A stretch of DNA of 64,000 nucleotides from Methanomassiliicoccaceae archaeon UBA472 (GTDB lineage: Archaea > Thermoplasmatota > Thermoplasmata > Methanomassiliicoccales > UBA472): assembly GCA_002497075.1 (NCBI GenBank), contig DAML01000010.1, forward strand, positions 1 through 64,000, read 5' to 3'. This document shows, one piece after another, positions 25,527-34,327 of the stretch. The stretch's first letter is position 1. Each line of letters starts with the position of its first letter. The notes beneath the pieces were generated by a model that saw only the letters and a list, made by a program, of their open reading frames with translations, made no database searches and had not been told where the DNA came from. Both the position numbers and the translations under genes were made by a program.

Positions 25527-26320
25527 TGCTCAGCGGGGTGGAGGACCGGCTGTCGCTCCTGGTGCGCAACGCCCGGGAGCTGGTGGATTGCGGCTTCTAT
25601 TCGAACGGGAACAGGCATTTCAGGGACGGACCGGAAGGACGGGCTTCCCTGACGGACGCTCTGCGTTCCCCGGAAAATTTCCCGATAATCGCCGAGGTCA
25701 AGCTGGCCTCGCCCACCGCCGGAATGCTGGGGGCCCATATGGCCGAGGAGCTGATCGGCGATTATCTTCTCGGCGGGGCGGCCGCCCTGTCGGTGATCAC
25801 CGAACCGCGCTACTTCCTCGGCTCGCTGCGCCACCTGGAACTGGCCGCAAGGACCGGGATGCCGGTGATGATGAAGGACTTCGTGGTGGACGGGGAGCAG
25901 GTGGAGGCCGCCTCCCGCCTGGGAGCGTCGGCCGTCCTTCTCATCCAGGGGGTGTTCGACCGGCATCTGGCGGTCGGCAGGGACGCCCTCATCGAGAAGG
26001 CTCACCATCTCGGCCTGGAAGTGGTCCTGGAATCCTCCAGCCTGGAAGAGCTGGAAAAGGCATTGGACTCCCGGGCGGACGTTATTGCGTACAACCGGAG
26101 GGACCTGCGGACCTTCCGCCCGGGCCAGGACCTCATGGCCCAGGCCCTGGAAATGGTCAGGTCGGACGGAAGGCCGGCGCTGGCCATGAGCATGCTGGAC
26201 TCGGCCGAGGATGTGCGGAAGATGCGCGAACTGGGCGCCTCGGGAGTGCTCATCGGCTCGGCCCTGAGCGGCTCACCGTGCCCGAAGGAGAAGCTGCTGT
26301 CCCTGAGGATGCCCCGATGA
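25526..26320 (+). CDS. trpC: Indole-3-glycerol phosphate synthase
   Basis: A 264-residue TIM-barrel enzyme closing the indole ring. PIIAEVKLASPTAGML holds the catalytic Glu and Lys; MMKDFVVDGEQVEAA has the general-acid Lys; VVLESSSLEELE and VIAYNRRDLRTF follow, and ASGVLIGSALSG binds phosphate. RRDL replaces the more usual NRDL. The start shares the A of the trpD TGA stop. A monofunctional TrpC, not fused to TrpF, as is typical in archaea. Confidence 0.94.
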   Translation: MLSGVEDRLSLLVRNARELVDCGFYSNGNRHFRDGPEGRASLTDALRSPENFPIIAEVKLASPTAGMLGAHMAEELIGDYLLGGAAALSVITEPRYFLGSLRHLELAARTGMPVMMKDFVVDGEQVEAASRLGASAVLLIQGVFDRHLAVGRDALIEKAHHLGLEVVLESSSLEELEKALDSRADVIAYNRRDLRTFRPGQDLMAQALEMVRSDGRPALAMSMLDSAEDVRKMRELGASGVLIGSALSGSPCPKEKLLSLRMPR

Positions 26321-26928
26321 CCCAGCTTAAGATATGCGGCATGCGGAGCGTGGACGACCTGGAAGCGTGCCGGGGGGCGGACTACCTGGGATTCGTGGTC
26401 CTCTCCGATTCGCCCAGATGCCTGGAGATCGATCAGGCCAGGGAGCTCATGTCCGTGTGCGGCGGACGACGGGTGGCGGTGACCACCGAAAGGCGGCCGG
26501 AGGTGCTGGAGAGCATGGCACGGATCCTGGAGCCGGACGTCCTGCAGCTGCATTCCCCGTTGGACCGTGCGTTGCTTTCGGAGCTGTCCGATATCGGGGT
26601 TCCGCTGTGGGGCATGCTCCCGGTCCGGCCCGGTACGGAGGTGGACGGACCCGCACTTCCGCTGCTCAGCGCCCTGGTCCTGGATTCCCCCGGGCTTCGG
26701 GCGGGAGGGAACGGGAGGACGCACGACTGGTCCCTCAGCCGAGCGATCCGGGACAGGGTCGCCCCCCTGCCGGTGGTGCTGGCCGGCGGTCTTAACGAGA
26801 TGAACGCCAGGGCCGCGGTCGAGACCGTGAATCCATCCGTCATAGACGTGTCGAGCGGAGCGGAAGGGGTCGGCGGAAAGGACCCGCGGAAAATTGCGAT
26901 GATGATCGAAGCCATGAGAGGTGCCTAG
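26317..26928 (+). CDS. trpF: Phosphoribosylanthranilate isomerase
   Basis: A 203-residue TIM barrel performing the Amadori rearrangement. [11 protein letters not shown] carries the catalytic Cys, VLDSPG the catalytic Asp, and [11 protein letters not shown] stands in for the usual [17 protein letters not shown] and [10 protein letters not shown] bind the phosphate. The start overlaps trpC by four bases, and the gene ends with TAG two bases before trpB. Slightly diverged motifs but complete. Confidence 0.92.
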   Translation: MTQLKICGMRSVDDLEACRGADYLGFVVLSDSPRCLEIDQARELMSVCGGRRVAVTTERRPEVLESMARILEPDVLQLHSPLDRALLSELSDIGVPLWGMLPVRPGTEVDGPALPLLSALVLDSPGLRAGGNGRTHDWSLSRAIRDRVAPLPVVLAGGLNEMNARAAVETVNPSVIDVSSGAEGVGGKDPRKIAMMIEAMRGA

Positions 26929-26930
26929 GA

Positions 26931-28103
26931 ATGAATACCAGGTTCGGAGAGTATGGAGGGCAGTACGTGCCCGAGGTGCTGGTGCCTGCGCTGCAGGAGC
27001 TGGAAAGGTCGTATGAACAGGCCAAGCGGGACCCGGCCTTCACGAAGGAGCTGGAGAGCTATAACCGCCATTACGGCGGACGGGAGACACCGCTCTACTT
27101 CGCTAGGAGGATCACGGAGATGTGCGGCGGTGCCCGAATCTACCTGAAACGGGAGGACCTGTGCCACGGCGGGGCGCACAAGTTCAATAACGTGATGGGA
27201 CAGGCGCTGCTCGCCAAGCGCATGGGCAAGAACAGGCTCATCGCTGAGACGGGAGCGGGACAGCACGGGACGGCCACGGCCATGGCCGCCGCGGTGCTTG
27301 GCATGTCGGCGGAGATCTACATGGGAGAGAAGGACATGGCCCGTCAGCGCATGAACGTGTTCCGCATGAGGCTCATGGGGGCCAAGGTGCACGAGGTCCG
27401 TTCAGGCTCCAGGCTGCTCAAGGACGCCATAAACGAGGCGATGCGGGACTGGGCGGGAAGCGTGGAGAGCACCTATTACCTGCTGGGGACGGCGGCCGGC
27501 GCGCATCCCTACCCCACCATGGTGCGGGACTTCCAGAGCGTCATCGGACGCGAGATACGGCAGCAGCTGCTGGAGGCCGAGGGACGCCTGCCGGACCTGC
27601 TGGTGGCCTGCGTGGGCGGCGGAAGCAACGCCATCGGGACCTTCCATCCGTTCCTGGAATACGAGGGGGTGCGCATGCTGGGGGCGGAGGCGGCCGGGGA
27701 CGGGCTGCAGACGGAACGCCACTCCGCCACCCTATCCTGCGGGGAGGTCGGCGTGCTGCAGGGCTGCAAGTCATATCTTTTGCAGGACGAGCACGGAATG
27801 GTCAAGGAGGCCCACAGCCTCGCTCCCGGCCTGGACTATCCGGGGGTGGGACCGGAGCATAGCTTCCTCAAGGACATCGGACGGGCGGAGTACGTGGGCG
27901 TCACGGACTCCCAGGCCCTGGAGGCCTTCGTAATGTTGTCCAGGACGGAGGGCATAATCCCCGCCCTGGAGAGCGCGCACGCCGTGCACGCCGGAATGAG
28001 AGAAGCGGAGAAGATGGATGGGGACGAGATAGTGGTCATAACCGTGTCCGGCCGGGGCGACAAGGACCTGGAGACCGTCTTCGATATGGGGGTGATCGAA
28101 TGA
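26931..28103 (+). CDS. trpB: Tryptophan synthase beta chain
   Basis: A 390-residue PLP enzyme that condenses indole and serine. [17 protein letters not shown] at the start is characteristic of TrpB1; [11 protein letters not shown] holds the PLP lysine (canonical HTGAHKINN is slightly altered); [13 protein letters not shown] and VGGGSNAIG bind the substrate carboxylate and PLP phosphate. It overlaps trpA by four bases, consistent with the alpha2beta2 complex. Confidence 0.95.
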   Translation: MNTRFGEYGGQYVPEVLVPALQELERSYEQAKRDPAFTKELESYNRHYGGRETPLYFARRITEMCGGARIYLKREDLCHGGAHKFNNVMGQALLAKRMGKNRLIAETGAGQHGTATAMAAAVLGMSAEIYMGEKDMARQRMNVFRMRLMGAKVHEVRSGSRLLKDAINEAMRDWAGSVESTYYLLGTAAGAHPYPTMVRDFQSVIGREIRQQLLEAEGRLPDLLVACVGGGSNAIGTFHPFLEYEGVRMLGAEAAGDGLQTERHSATLSCGEVGVLQGCKSYLLQDEHGMVKEAHSLAPGLDYPGVGPEHSFLKDIGRAEYVGVTDSQALEAFVMLSRTEGIIPALESAHAVHAGMREAEKMDGDEIVVITVSGRGDKDLETVFDMGVIE

Positions 28104-28894
28104 GCCGCCTCCGCGACGCGTTCCTCAGGTCCCGTCGGGAGAAACGCATGGCCCTGGTCTGCTACCTCATGGCCGGCGTACCGTCGCCCCGGTCCTTCAT
28201 CGATCACGCCATGGCCTGCCTGGAGGGCGGGGCGGACGTGCTGGAGATCGGCATTCCGTTCTCCGACCCGGTGGCCGACGGTCCGGTCATCCAGGAGGCG
28301 TCCGTGGTGGCGTTACGGAACGGGGTGACACCCCCGAAGGTGCTGGACATGGTCCGCGAACTGCGGGAAAGGACGGACCGGCCGCTGGTCCTGATGGGCT
28401 ACTACAACCCCATATTCCGGATGGGGGAGGAGGAGTTCGTGAAGGCATGCGTACGATCGGGAGCGGACGGGCTCATCGTTCCCGACCTTCCCTTGCACGA
28501 GGGCGGCTCGCTGCGGCTTGCCTGCGAAAGGAACGGTATCGACCTGGTCCAGCTCAGCACCCCCCTCACCCCGGAGGCACGGCACCGGGCCCTCATGAAC
28601 GCCACGTCCGGTTTCCTGTACCTGGTCACCAGGACCGGCGTCACCGGCGGGGGAAGCGCCGATGGGAACGGACTTTTCCGGATGGTGGAGCGCTCAAGGA
28701 AGAACGATTCGGAGTTGCCGCTGGCCGCCGGCTTCGGGATCTCCAGCCCGGAACATGTTAAGGCCGCCAGGGAGACCGGGGTGGACGGGGTGATAGTGGG
28801 CAGCGCCCTTGTTTCCCTTACCCTTCTCGAGACCTCGCCCCAGGAGGTGATGACGGCCGTGCGCGAACTAGCCAAAGCTTGCGCACCAGGCTGA
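28100..28894 (+). CDS. trpA: Tryptophan synthase alpha chain
   Basis: A 264-residue TIM barrel that cleaves indole-3-glycerol phosphate. [16 protein letters not shown] is the N-terminal segment; [18 protein letters not shown] contains the catalytic Glu and Asp; [11 protein letters not shown] and [11 protein letters not shown] follow, with phosphate binding in GFGISSPEH and VIVGSALV. Last gene of trpEGDCFBA. The following 86-bp gap contains regulatory dyads of the Co/Ni importer. Confidence 0.95.
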   Translation: MSRLRDAFLRSRREKRMALVCYLMAGVPSPRSFIDHAMACLEGGADVLEIGIPFSDPVADGPVIQEASVVALRNGVTPPKVLDMVRELRERTDRPLVLMGYYNPIFRMGEEEFVKACVRSGADGLIVPDLPLHEGGSLRLACERNGIDLVQLSTPLTPEARHRALMNATSGFLYLVTRTGVTGGGSADGNGLFRMVERSRKNDSELPLAAGFGISSPEHVKAARETGVDGVIVGSALVSLTLLETSPQEVMTAVRELAKACAPG

Positions 28895-28928
28895 CGAATA
28901 ATAGTTAACTATTTATTGACCTCAATTG

Positions 28929-28963
28929 ATGCGTATCACGAAATTACGATTCGTAACACGAAT
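28929..28963 (+). promoter_or_regulatory. Repeated dyad operator upstream of cbiMNQO
   Basis: Two 15-bp elements 20 bp apart: ATGCGT-ATC-ACGAAA (28929-28943, imperfect) and ATTCGT-AAC-ACGAAT (28949-28963, perfect 6-3-6). Between them TTACGA-T-TCGTAA (28944-28956) is a third perfect dyad. The array follows a TATA-like ACTATTTATT (28909-28918) and would cover or follow the predicted transcript start, so it looks like a metal-regulated repressor site. Confidence 0.58.
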
Positions 28964-28980
28964 CTGAGCGGGATAAAATA

Positions 28981-29664
28981 TTGGGGGAAGCTGATACGCA
29001 CATTCCTGACGGACTCATGGACCCGATCGTGGTGGGGGCTGGCTGGGCGATCGCCCTGCCCGTGATCGCCTTGGCGGTATATAGACTTAGAAAGAACCTA
29101 GACGAGCGGGCCGTGCCTTTCATGGCCATACTGGCCGCCGGTATCTTCGTGGCCCAGATGCTGAACTTTCCCGTGGCCGCCGGGACCACCGGCCATCTTA
29201 TCGGCGCTACGCTCGCCGTGGCGCTGCTCGGGCTTTACGGCGGCATCGTGGTCATGACCACGATACTGATCATACAGTGCCTGGTCTTCGGGGACGGTGG
29301 GCTGACCGCCCTCGGACTTAACCTACTGAACATGGCCGTGGTCGCCCCGCTGGTGGCTTTCGGCGTTCTCAGGATCACCAAGAAAGGACTGGACAACTGG
29401 GACGGGCTCGGCGTGCCGTTGGCCGCCTGGGCCTCGGTGTTCATCGCCGCCCTGTTCTGCGGTGTGCAGCTGGGATTGAGCTACTCCCTGTCCGGAGGCA
29501 GCTACGGCATCGAAGCCGTGCTTTCCATTCCGGCCATGACCATATACCACGCCATCATCGGCGTCGGGGAGGCCGTGATAACCACCGGCGTCGTGCTCTT
29601 CTTGAGCCGGGTGGCCCCGGAGACCCTGGAGTTCGGGATGAGGGCTAGGGAGGCGAAGGCATGA
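28981..29664 (+). CDS. cbiM: ECF cobalt/nickel importer S-component CbiM
   Basis: A ~222-227-residue membrane protein that binds Co(II) or Ni(II) and passes it to the energy-coupling module. The frame begins TTG and reads MGEADTHIPDGLMD; in CbiM/NikM the mature protein normally starts Met-His-Ile-Pro-Asp-Gly because the N-terminal amine and His2 bind the metal. Here the expected Met codon is ACG (28996-28998), with GGGGGAAG eight bases upstream, so either an ACG start or an N-terminal extension is used. A stop at 28954 rules out a longer start. Six or seven hydrophobic helices and the segment FPVAAGTTGHLIGA, with the third metal ligand His, are intact. Co or Ni cannot be told apart. Confidence 0.88.
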   Translation: MGEADTHIPDGLMDPIVVGAGWAIALPVIALAVYRLRKNLDERAVPFMAILAAGIFVAQMLNFPVAAGTTGHLIGATLAVALLGLYGGIVVMTTILIIQCLVFGDGGLTALGLNLLNMAVVAPLVAFGVLRITKKGLDNWDGLGVPLAAWASVFIAALFCGVQLGLSYSLSGGSYGIEAVLSIPAMTIYHAIIGVGEAVITTGVVLFLSRVAPETLEFGMRAREAKA

Positions 29665-29939
29665 ACCGGTCCGGCTACCTTAAGGCCGCGGCGGTAGTGC
29701 TCGTCCTCTTCGCCATAGGCCTGGTCGGCTACTTCGCCTTCTCCGCCGCCTTCCCGGACGGATTGGAGAGGGTGATGGAGGACAACGGCCTGGCGGAAGG
29801 GGATCCATTCTATACCGCACCTCTGAGCTACGGCGAGGACTACTGGGGCGCGCTGATGGCTGGCATAGTGGGTTTCTCTGTGACCTTCGGGCTGGTATAC
29901 CTCTACCTGAAAGGAATGAAGACCCGGAACAAGGCCTGA
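29661..29939 (+). CDS. cbiN: ECF cobalt/nickel importer small subunit (CbiN/PDGLE type)
   Basis: A 92-residue protein with two membrane helices flanking an extracytoplasmic loop. The loop starts AAFPDGLERVMEDNGL, the PDGLE signature of CbiN/NikN partners that help load CbiM. It overlaps cbiM by four bases (ATGA) and precedes cbiQ. Short but complete for this family. Confidence 0.86.
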   Translation: MNRSGYLKAAAVVLVLFAIGLVGYFAFSAAFPDGLERVMEDNGLAEGDPFYTAPLSYGEDYWGALMAGIVGFSVTFGLVYLYLKGMKTRNKA

Positions 29940-29987
29940 CAAAACCCATTATTCTTTCCTATTCGATTCTTAACGGGGAACTTGATC

Positions 29988-30716
29988 ATGGTGCTGAACG
30001 GGGACAGGTACGCCAGGGATTCGTGGCTGTCGGCCTTCGACCCCCGGGTCAAACTGTTCTGCTTCCTATCCCTGGCAGTGGTGATCGCCTTCCTCACCGG
30101 AACGGACGTGCTCCTGCTCGCCCTGGCGTTCGTCATATCTTTGGCCGCGGTCTCTGGAGTTCCACCCTTGCATCTGGCGCGGGGATACGTCCTGGCCTTC
30201 CCGTTCATACTCGTGGCCTCCCTGACCATGCTGTTCACCTCGGGTGCGGAGAACGCCCTGGCCATGGGATCGCGCATATCGGCGTCGGTGCTCCTCTTAC
30301 TGGTGCTGGTATCCTCCACACCGTTCATGGACCTGCTCTGGGCACTGCGCTGGTTCAGGCTTCCTTCGGTGCTCAGCGACATGATAATGTTCACCTACCG
30401 CTTCATATTCGTCATGCTGGACGAGTCCGGTAGGATGCGATTGGCACGTGCGTCCCGCGGATTCCGGGGCGGCCGCTCGCTGTTGGACAAAGAAGCGTTC
30501 AAAGTGCTTTCCAACACCATCGGAATGATATTTCTGCGCTCCTACCGCCGGGCCGACCGGGTGTACCTGGCCTTGCTCTCCCGCGGATATGACGGCAAGG
30601 TACGGACGTTGGGAGGATACCGCGTCCGGGCCAGGGATGCCGGGATGGGCCTGGCTTTCGTTATTATAGGGGCTCTGGCATTGACCCAGCAGATGGGGTG
30701 GTATGTCTGGTGGTGA
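29988..30716 (+). CDS. cbiQ: ECF cobalt/nickel importer transmembrane T-component CbiQ
   Basis: A 242-residue T-component joining the substrate-binding subunit to the ATPase. Hydrophobic helices near the N-terminus (LFCFLSLAVVIAFLTGTDVL) are followed by the cytoplasmic coupling helices with Ala-Arg-Ser/Gly motifs: LARASRGFRGG and LALLSRGYDGK. SAFDPRVKL is the standard first element. ATG 29988 follows GGGGAA; an upstream TTG adds two residues. Its stop overlaps cbiO. Confidence 0.9.
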   Translation: MVLNGDRYARDSWLSAFDPRVKLFCFLSLAVVIAFLTGTDVLLLALAFVISLAAVSGVPPLHLARGYVLAFPFILVASLTMLFTSGAENALAMGSRISASVLLLLVLVSSTPFMDLLWALRWFRLPSVLSDMIMFTYRFIFVMLDESGRMRLARASRGFRGGRSLLDKEAFKVLSNTIGMIFLRSYRRADRVYLALLSRGYDGKVRTLGGYRVRARDAGMGLAFVIIGALALTQQMGWYVWW

Positions 30717-31516
30717 TCTCCCTTCGAGGCGTCTCGTTCGAGTATCCCGGGCACATCCGGGCCTTGGAGAACATCGACCTTGAGCTCAGAGAGGGGGAGC
30801 GGGTCGCGCTCATCGGTCCGAACGGGGCGGGGAAGAGCACGCTTCTCCACCTGATGGCCGCCCTGGACTTCGCCAAGGAGGGCGAGGTGTCCATTGCCGG
30901 AAAGAAGGTGGAGAGGCGCGGTGCGGCCGAGGCGCGCAAGAAGGTCGGCTTCCTTTTCCAGGACCCGGACGACCAGGTGTTCATGCCTTCCGTATACGAG
31001 GACGTGGCCTTCGGGCCGCTTAACATGGGGCTGCCGGAAGAGGAGGTGCGCTCCCGGGTGGATAAGGCGCTGGAAGCCGTCGGCGCGACGCATCTGGCCA
31101 AGAGGGTGCCTCAGAACCTCTCGCTGGGGGAGAAGAAGAGGGTGGCCATGGCCGGCCTCCTTTCCATGTCCCCGCCGGTGCTGCTTCTGGACGAGCCGAC
31201 GGCCAACCTCGACCCGCAGGGAAGGAGGGACCTGGTGAACGTCCTTTCCGGACTGGAACAGAGCATGGTCATCGCCACTCACGATCTCACCGTGGCCTTC
31301 GAGCTCGCCGACCGGGCCATCGTGCTCAAGCGAACGGTCCTCTACGATGGGACGTTCAGGGAGCTGATGAAGAGGCCAGAGGTGCTCAAGGAAGCGAACC
31401 TGGAACTGCCTTCGTTCTCCCGCCTGATGCTGATGTACAAGCAGCACCTCAACGCCGACTTCGAGCCGCCGCTGACGGTCGATGAAGCATTCAAGATACT
31501 GAAAGACCGAAAGTGA
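30713..31516 (+). CDS. cbiO: ECF cobalt/nickel importer ATPase CbiO
   Basis: A 267-residue ATPase. FEYPGHIRALENIDLEL leads to Walker A GPNGAGKSTLLHL, Q-loop GFLFQDPDDQVF (typical of CbiO), signature LSLGEKKRVAMAG, Walker B LLLDEPTANLDP and the switch in IATHDLTVAFEL. GTG 30713 overlaps the cbiQ stop (GTGA); GTG codons at 30698 and 30710 are less likely. Completes the cbiMNQO operon. Ni for F430 and Co for corrinoids are both needed by a methanogen. Confidence 0.9.
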   Translation: MISLRGVSFEYPGHIRALENIDLELREGERVALIGPNGAGKSTLLHLMAALDFAKEGEVSIAGKKVERRGAAEARKKVGFLFQDPDDQVFMPSVYEDVAFGPLNMGLPEEEVRSRVDKALEAVGATHLAKRVPQNLSLGEKKRVAMAGLLSMSPPVLLLDEPTANLDPQGRRDLVNVLSGLEQSMVIATHDLTVAFELADRAIVLKRTVLYDGTFRELMKRPEVLKEANLELPSFSRLMLMYKQHLNADFEPPLTVDEAFKILKDRK

Positions 31517-31547
31517 TCGGTCCCGTTCCCGTTGCAATCATCATTAA

Positions 31548-32858
31548 ATGGTTAGGATGCTGTTTTTATTCGGACCGGGCCGTGTTCCGAGAAGGCTCGC
31601 GAGGGGTGCGATTCCGATAGCCAAAACGAAGGGGAGCCATGGGATCTGGAACCGCTGGACCATATTCGGCATCATGGCCCTGACCTATTTCCTGGTGTAC
31701 TTTCACCGGGTGTCGCCGGCGGTGCTGGCGACTGACCTGCAGGAATCCTTCGGGGTGGGCCTGACCGCCGTTGCTTTGCTCAGTTCCGCTTACTTCTATG
31801 CCTACATGGTCATGCAGCTGCCCTGCGGGGTGCTCACCGACCGCTGGGGACCCCGCCGTACCGTTTGCGCCTTCACCGCCATATCCGCCCTGGGGGCTTT
31901 CGTTACGGCTCTGGCAAGCAGCTTCGAGATGGTCATCGCCGGGCGGGTCATGATCGGACTGGGCGTGGCCATGGTGTACATTCCGACCTTGAAGGTCCTC
32001 TCCTCCTGGTTCCGCAAGGACGAGTTCAGCACTCTGACCGGGGTGCTGCTGATGATCGGGAACGTTGGCGGCCTGGCCGCGGCCGGACCGTTGGCGGCCA
32101 TGTCCGATTACGCTGGATGGCGGCAGGTGTTCCTGGCCTTGGGAGTTCTCACCGCCGTCCTAACGTGGTTGATGTGGCTCCTGGTCCGGGACCGGCCGCA
32201 GGACGTCGGGCTTCCAGCCGTCGAGGAGCATGAGGAGGAGGTGAAGGTCCCACTGCTCAGCGCCCTTCGCCAGGTCTTCGGCTCCGGCGTAAGGTTCTGG
32301 CCCTTCGCCGTCATCTTCTTCTTCATGTACGGCAGCCTGATGGTGTACCAGGGGCTGATGGGCGGTCCCTTCTTCCGGGACGTGCTGAGCTGGGACAAGG
32401 TGGAATATGGCTTTTCACTGACCTTCGTCGGCCTGGGCATGATCGCCGGCTGCCCGGTCTCGGGATACCTATCCGACCGTGTGCTGAAGTCCCGTCGCAA
32501 GGTGGTGGTCGCCGGAACCGCGGCGTTCACGATAATGTGGGCAGTGATATGGATAGCGTCCGGCCGGTTGAGCGACCAGGCGGTGTACGCCGCCCTGCAT
32601 TTCGTCTTCGGGTTCTTCGCCGGATGGTACGTGCCGATATACGGACAGGTCAAGGACGCCTTCCCTCGATCGATGACCGGGACGGCCCTGGCCGCCCTGA
32701 ACATATTCCCTTTCGCCGGAGGAGCGATATTGCAGATGCTCACCGGATTCATGATAAGCGAAAACTCACTGACCGAATACCGGTCGGTATGGATGCTGAT
32801 GACGATAGGGATGGCCATATCATTCGTTGCCGCTCTGCTGACCAGGGATGAGCGTTAG
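31548..32858 (+). CDS. Major facilitator superfamily transporter
   Basis: A 436-residue carrier with twelve hydrophobic helices. The first helix is WTIFGIMALTYFLVYFHRV; the loop between helices 2 and 3 is GVLTDRWGPRRTV, the MFS signature, and a matching loop GYLSDRVLKSRRKV lies after helix 8. The protein resembles the oxalate/formate or nitrate-type anion carrier branch in its FHRVSPAV start, but the substrate is not evident. The first ~35 residues before helix 1 are long; ATG 31557 or a later start is possible. It follows cbiO by 31 bases, perhaps in the same transcript. Confidence 0.83.
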   Translation: MVRMLFLFGPGRVPRRLARGAIPIAKTKGSHGIWNRWTIFGIMALTYFLVYFHRVSPAVLATDLQESFGVGLTAVALLSSAYFYAYMVMQLPCGVLTDRWGPRRTVCAFTAISALGAFVTALASSFEMVIAGRVMIGLGVAMVYIPTLKVLSSWFRKDEFSTLTGVLLMIGNVGGLAAAGPLAAMSDYAGWRQVFLALGVLTAVLTWLMWLLVRDRPQDVGLPAVEEHEEEVKVPLLSALRQVFGSGVRFWPFAVIFFFMYGSLMVYQGLMGGPFFRDVLSWDKVEYGFSLTFVGLGMIAGCPVSGYLSDRVLKSRRKVVVAGTAAFTIMWAVIWIASGRLSDQAVYAALHFVFGFFAGWYVPIYGQVKDAFPRSMTGTALAALNIFPFAGGAILQMLTGFMISENSLTEYRSVWMLMTIGMAISFVAALLTRDER

Positions 32859-32906
32859 GGCTGGGTCTGCACTATCTGTTCGCAATGCCCCGCCCCACCG
32901 TGGACC

Positions 32907-33578
32907 TCAGGGCCTTCTGGCCATGATGATGTAATAGTCCTGGTCGTCCTGCTCATGATAGGGGATCAGGCCAGCATCCTCCATCATGGCCCTCATGATA
33001 GCCACCTCGGGAAGGAAGTCGGTGCATATCTCATCCCCTCCCTCTTCATGGATGGTGTTTATGTGCTCCTTGGAAGAGGAGTGAGCGATCACCAGGCTTC
33101 CTCCGGCCTTCAGGAATCCGGCCAATTTGGATATCGCTCCCTGCGGATCAGGGAAGTGCGGGAAGCAGGAGTAGCAGACCACCCGGTCGAACTCTGGGCT
33201 GTAATCTGCCTGATAAAGGTCCAGGACGCGGAAGGACACCTTCGGATGCCCCTTACTGGGAAACTTCTTCCGGCATTGCTCCACCATCCTCTCGGAATAA
33301 TCGATCGCGCACACTCTGCCGGACCTTAACCTATCCTCGTAGTATGGTATCATCGCACCGGTGCCGGTGCCGACATCCAGGATGGCTTCGTCCCCCTTCA
33401 GTTCCAGAAGGGAGACGATCCTCTCCACCTTCAACGGGTCGTGAACTGTCATCCTGTCCCACGCGGCCGCCCTCTCGTTGAAGAAATCCCGCTGCTTGGG
33501 ATTGTACCGCCGCCTCTCCAGGAAGGCCGTGACCGCTTTCTTCCGTTCTTGTTCGTATGCTCCGTCCAAAACGTTCAC
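32907..33578 (-). CDS. Class I SAM-dependent methyltransferase, co-translated with a metal-chelate ABC importer
   Basis: A 223-residue methyltransferase. The SAM motif AILDVGTGTGAMIPYYEDRL, motif II CAIDYSERMVEQCR and the VVCYSCFPHFPDPQGAI motif IV-V region are in order; C-terminal SLVIAHSSSKEHINTIHEEGG follows. It begins with GTG overlapping the stop of the ABC ATPase gene by four bases (GTGA), so it is the last gene of the importer operon. It may modify the imported chelate or its ligand (inference). The sequence resembles UbiE/arsenite-type enzymes but lacks the Cys pattern of ArsM. Confidence 0.85.
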   Translation of the reverse strand: MNVLDGAYEQERKKAVTAFLERRRYNPKQRDFFNERAAAWDRMTVHDPLKVERIVSLLELKGDEAILDVGTGTGAMIPYYEDRLRSGRVCAIDYSERMVEQCRKKFPSKGHPKVSFRVLDLYQADYSPEFDRVVCYSCFPHFPDPQGAISKLAGFLKAGGSLVIAHSSSKEHINTIHEEGGDEICTDFLPEVAIMRAMMEDAGLIPYHEQDDQDYYIIMARRP

Positions 33579-34327
33579 CTCGGTATCACCAATGGTATCC
33601 CTTTGAATTTCTCCACGTAGGCCTCCAACCCATAGACCTCGCGGATGTTGTCAGGAGTGATCACTTCCCGCCCTCCCGCGGCGAATATCCTCCCATCCTT
33701 CATCATTATGAAAAGGTCGCAATATCTAATGGCCAGATTGAGATCATGATTGGTCATGACCGCGCACATGCCATTCTCCTTCACTATGCTGGACACCGTG
33801 CTCATGATCCGGTGCTGGTTACATATGTCCAGATTGCTGGTCGGTTCGTCCAGGAGGATCACCCGCGGCCGCTGGGCTATGGCCCGGGCGATCTGCACCA
33901 TCTGGTACTCCCCGCCGCTGATGGAATCGACGTGCTTGTCGGAGATATCCTCCAGCCCCATGACCCGGATCACCTTTCCTACCAGCCGAAGGTCCTTCTC
34001 AGACACGTCCCAATCGATATGCGGCTTCCTTCCCAGCAGTACCGATTCGAACACCGTGCTGCCGGATACGTGAGCTCGCTGAGGCACGTAGCCCAGGTGC
34101 TTGGCCATCTCCTTGCGCGGCATTCCCAGGATGTCATGACCGTCCACCAGCACCGTTCCGGCATCCATCCCGTGCACCCGGTTCAGGCACTTCAACAGGG
34201 TGGTCTTCCCTACCCCGTTCGGACCTATTATGCTGACCAGGTCCCCGGCGCCGGCCGAGAACCGGATGTCTGCGATGGTCGGTTCGCTGTCATACCCGAA
34301 CCTTACGCCGTCGACGTCCAGTATCAT
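33575..34327 (-). CDS. Metal-chelate (iron/cobalamin-type) ABC importer ATPase
   Basis: A 250-residue FecE/BtuD-like ATPase. Walker A GPNGVGKTTLLKC, Q-loop YVPQRAHVSGSTVFES, signature ISGGEYQMVQIA, Walker B ILLDEPTSNLD and switch MTNHDLNLAIRY are intact. The start overlaps the permease stop by four bases. The importer brings in Fe(III)-siderophore, cobalamin or heme-like chelates; the sequence does not decide which. Confidence 0.9.
   Translation of the reverse strand: MILDVDGVRFGYDSEPTIADIRFSAGAGDLVSIIGPNGVGKTTLLKCLNRVHGMDAGTVLVDGHDILGMPRKEMAKHLGYVPQRAHVSGSTVFESVLLGRKPHIDWDVSEKDLRLVGKVIRVMGLEDISDKHVDSISGGEYQMVQIARAIAQRPRVILLDEPTSNLDICNQHRIMSTVSSIVKENGMCAVMTNHDLNLAIRYCDLFIMMKDGRIFAAGGREVITPDNIREVYGLEAYVEKFKGIPLVIPR

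Noticed and set aside
28895..28980. Cobalamin or NiCo riboswitch before cbiM
   Set aside because: The gap is under 90 bases, AT-rich and contains DNA-type dyads; no riboswitch-like helices were seen, and these classes are bacterial.
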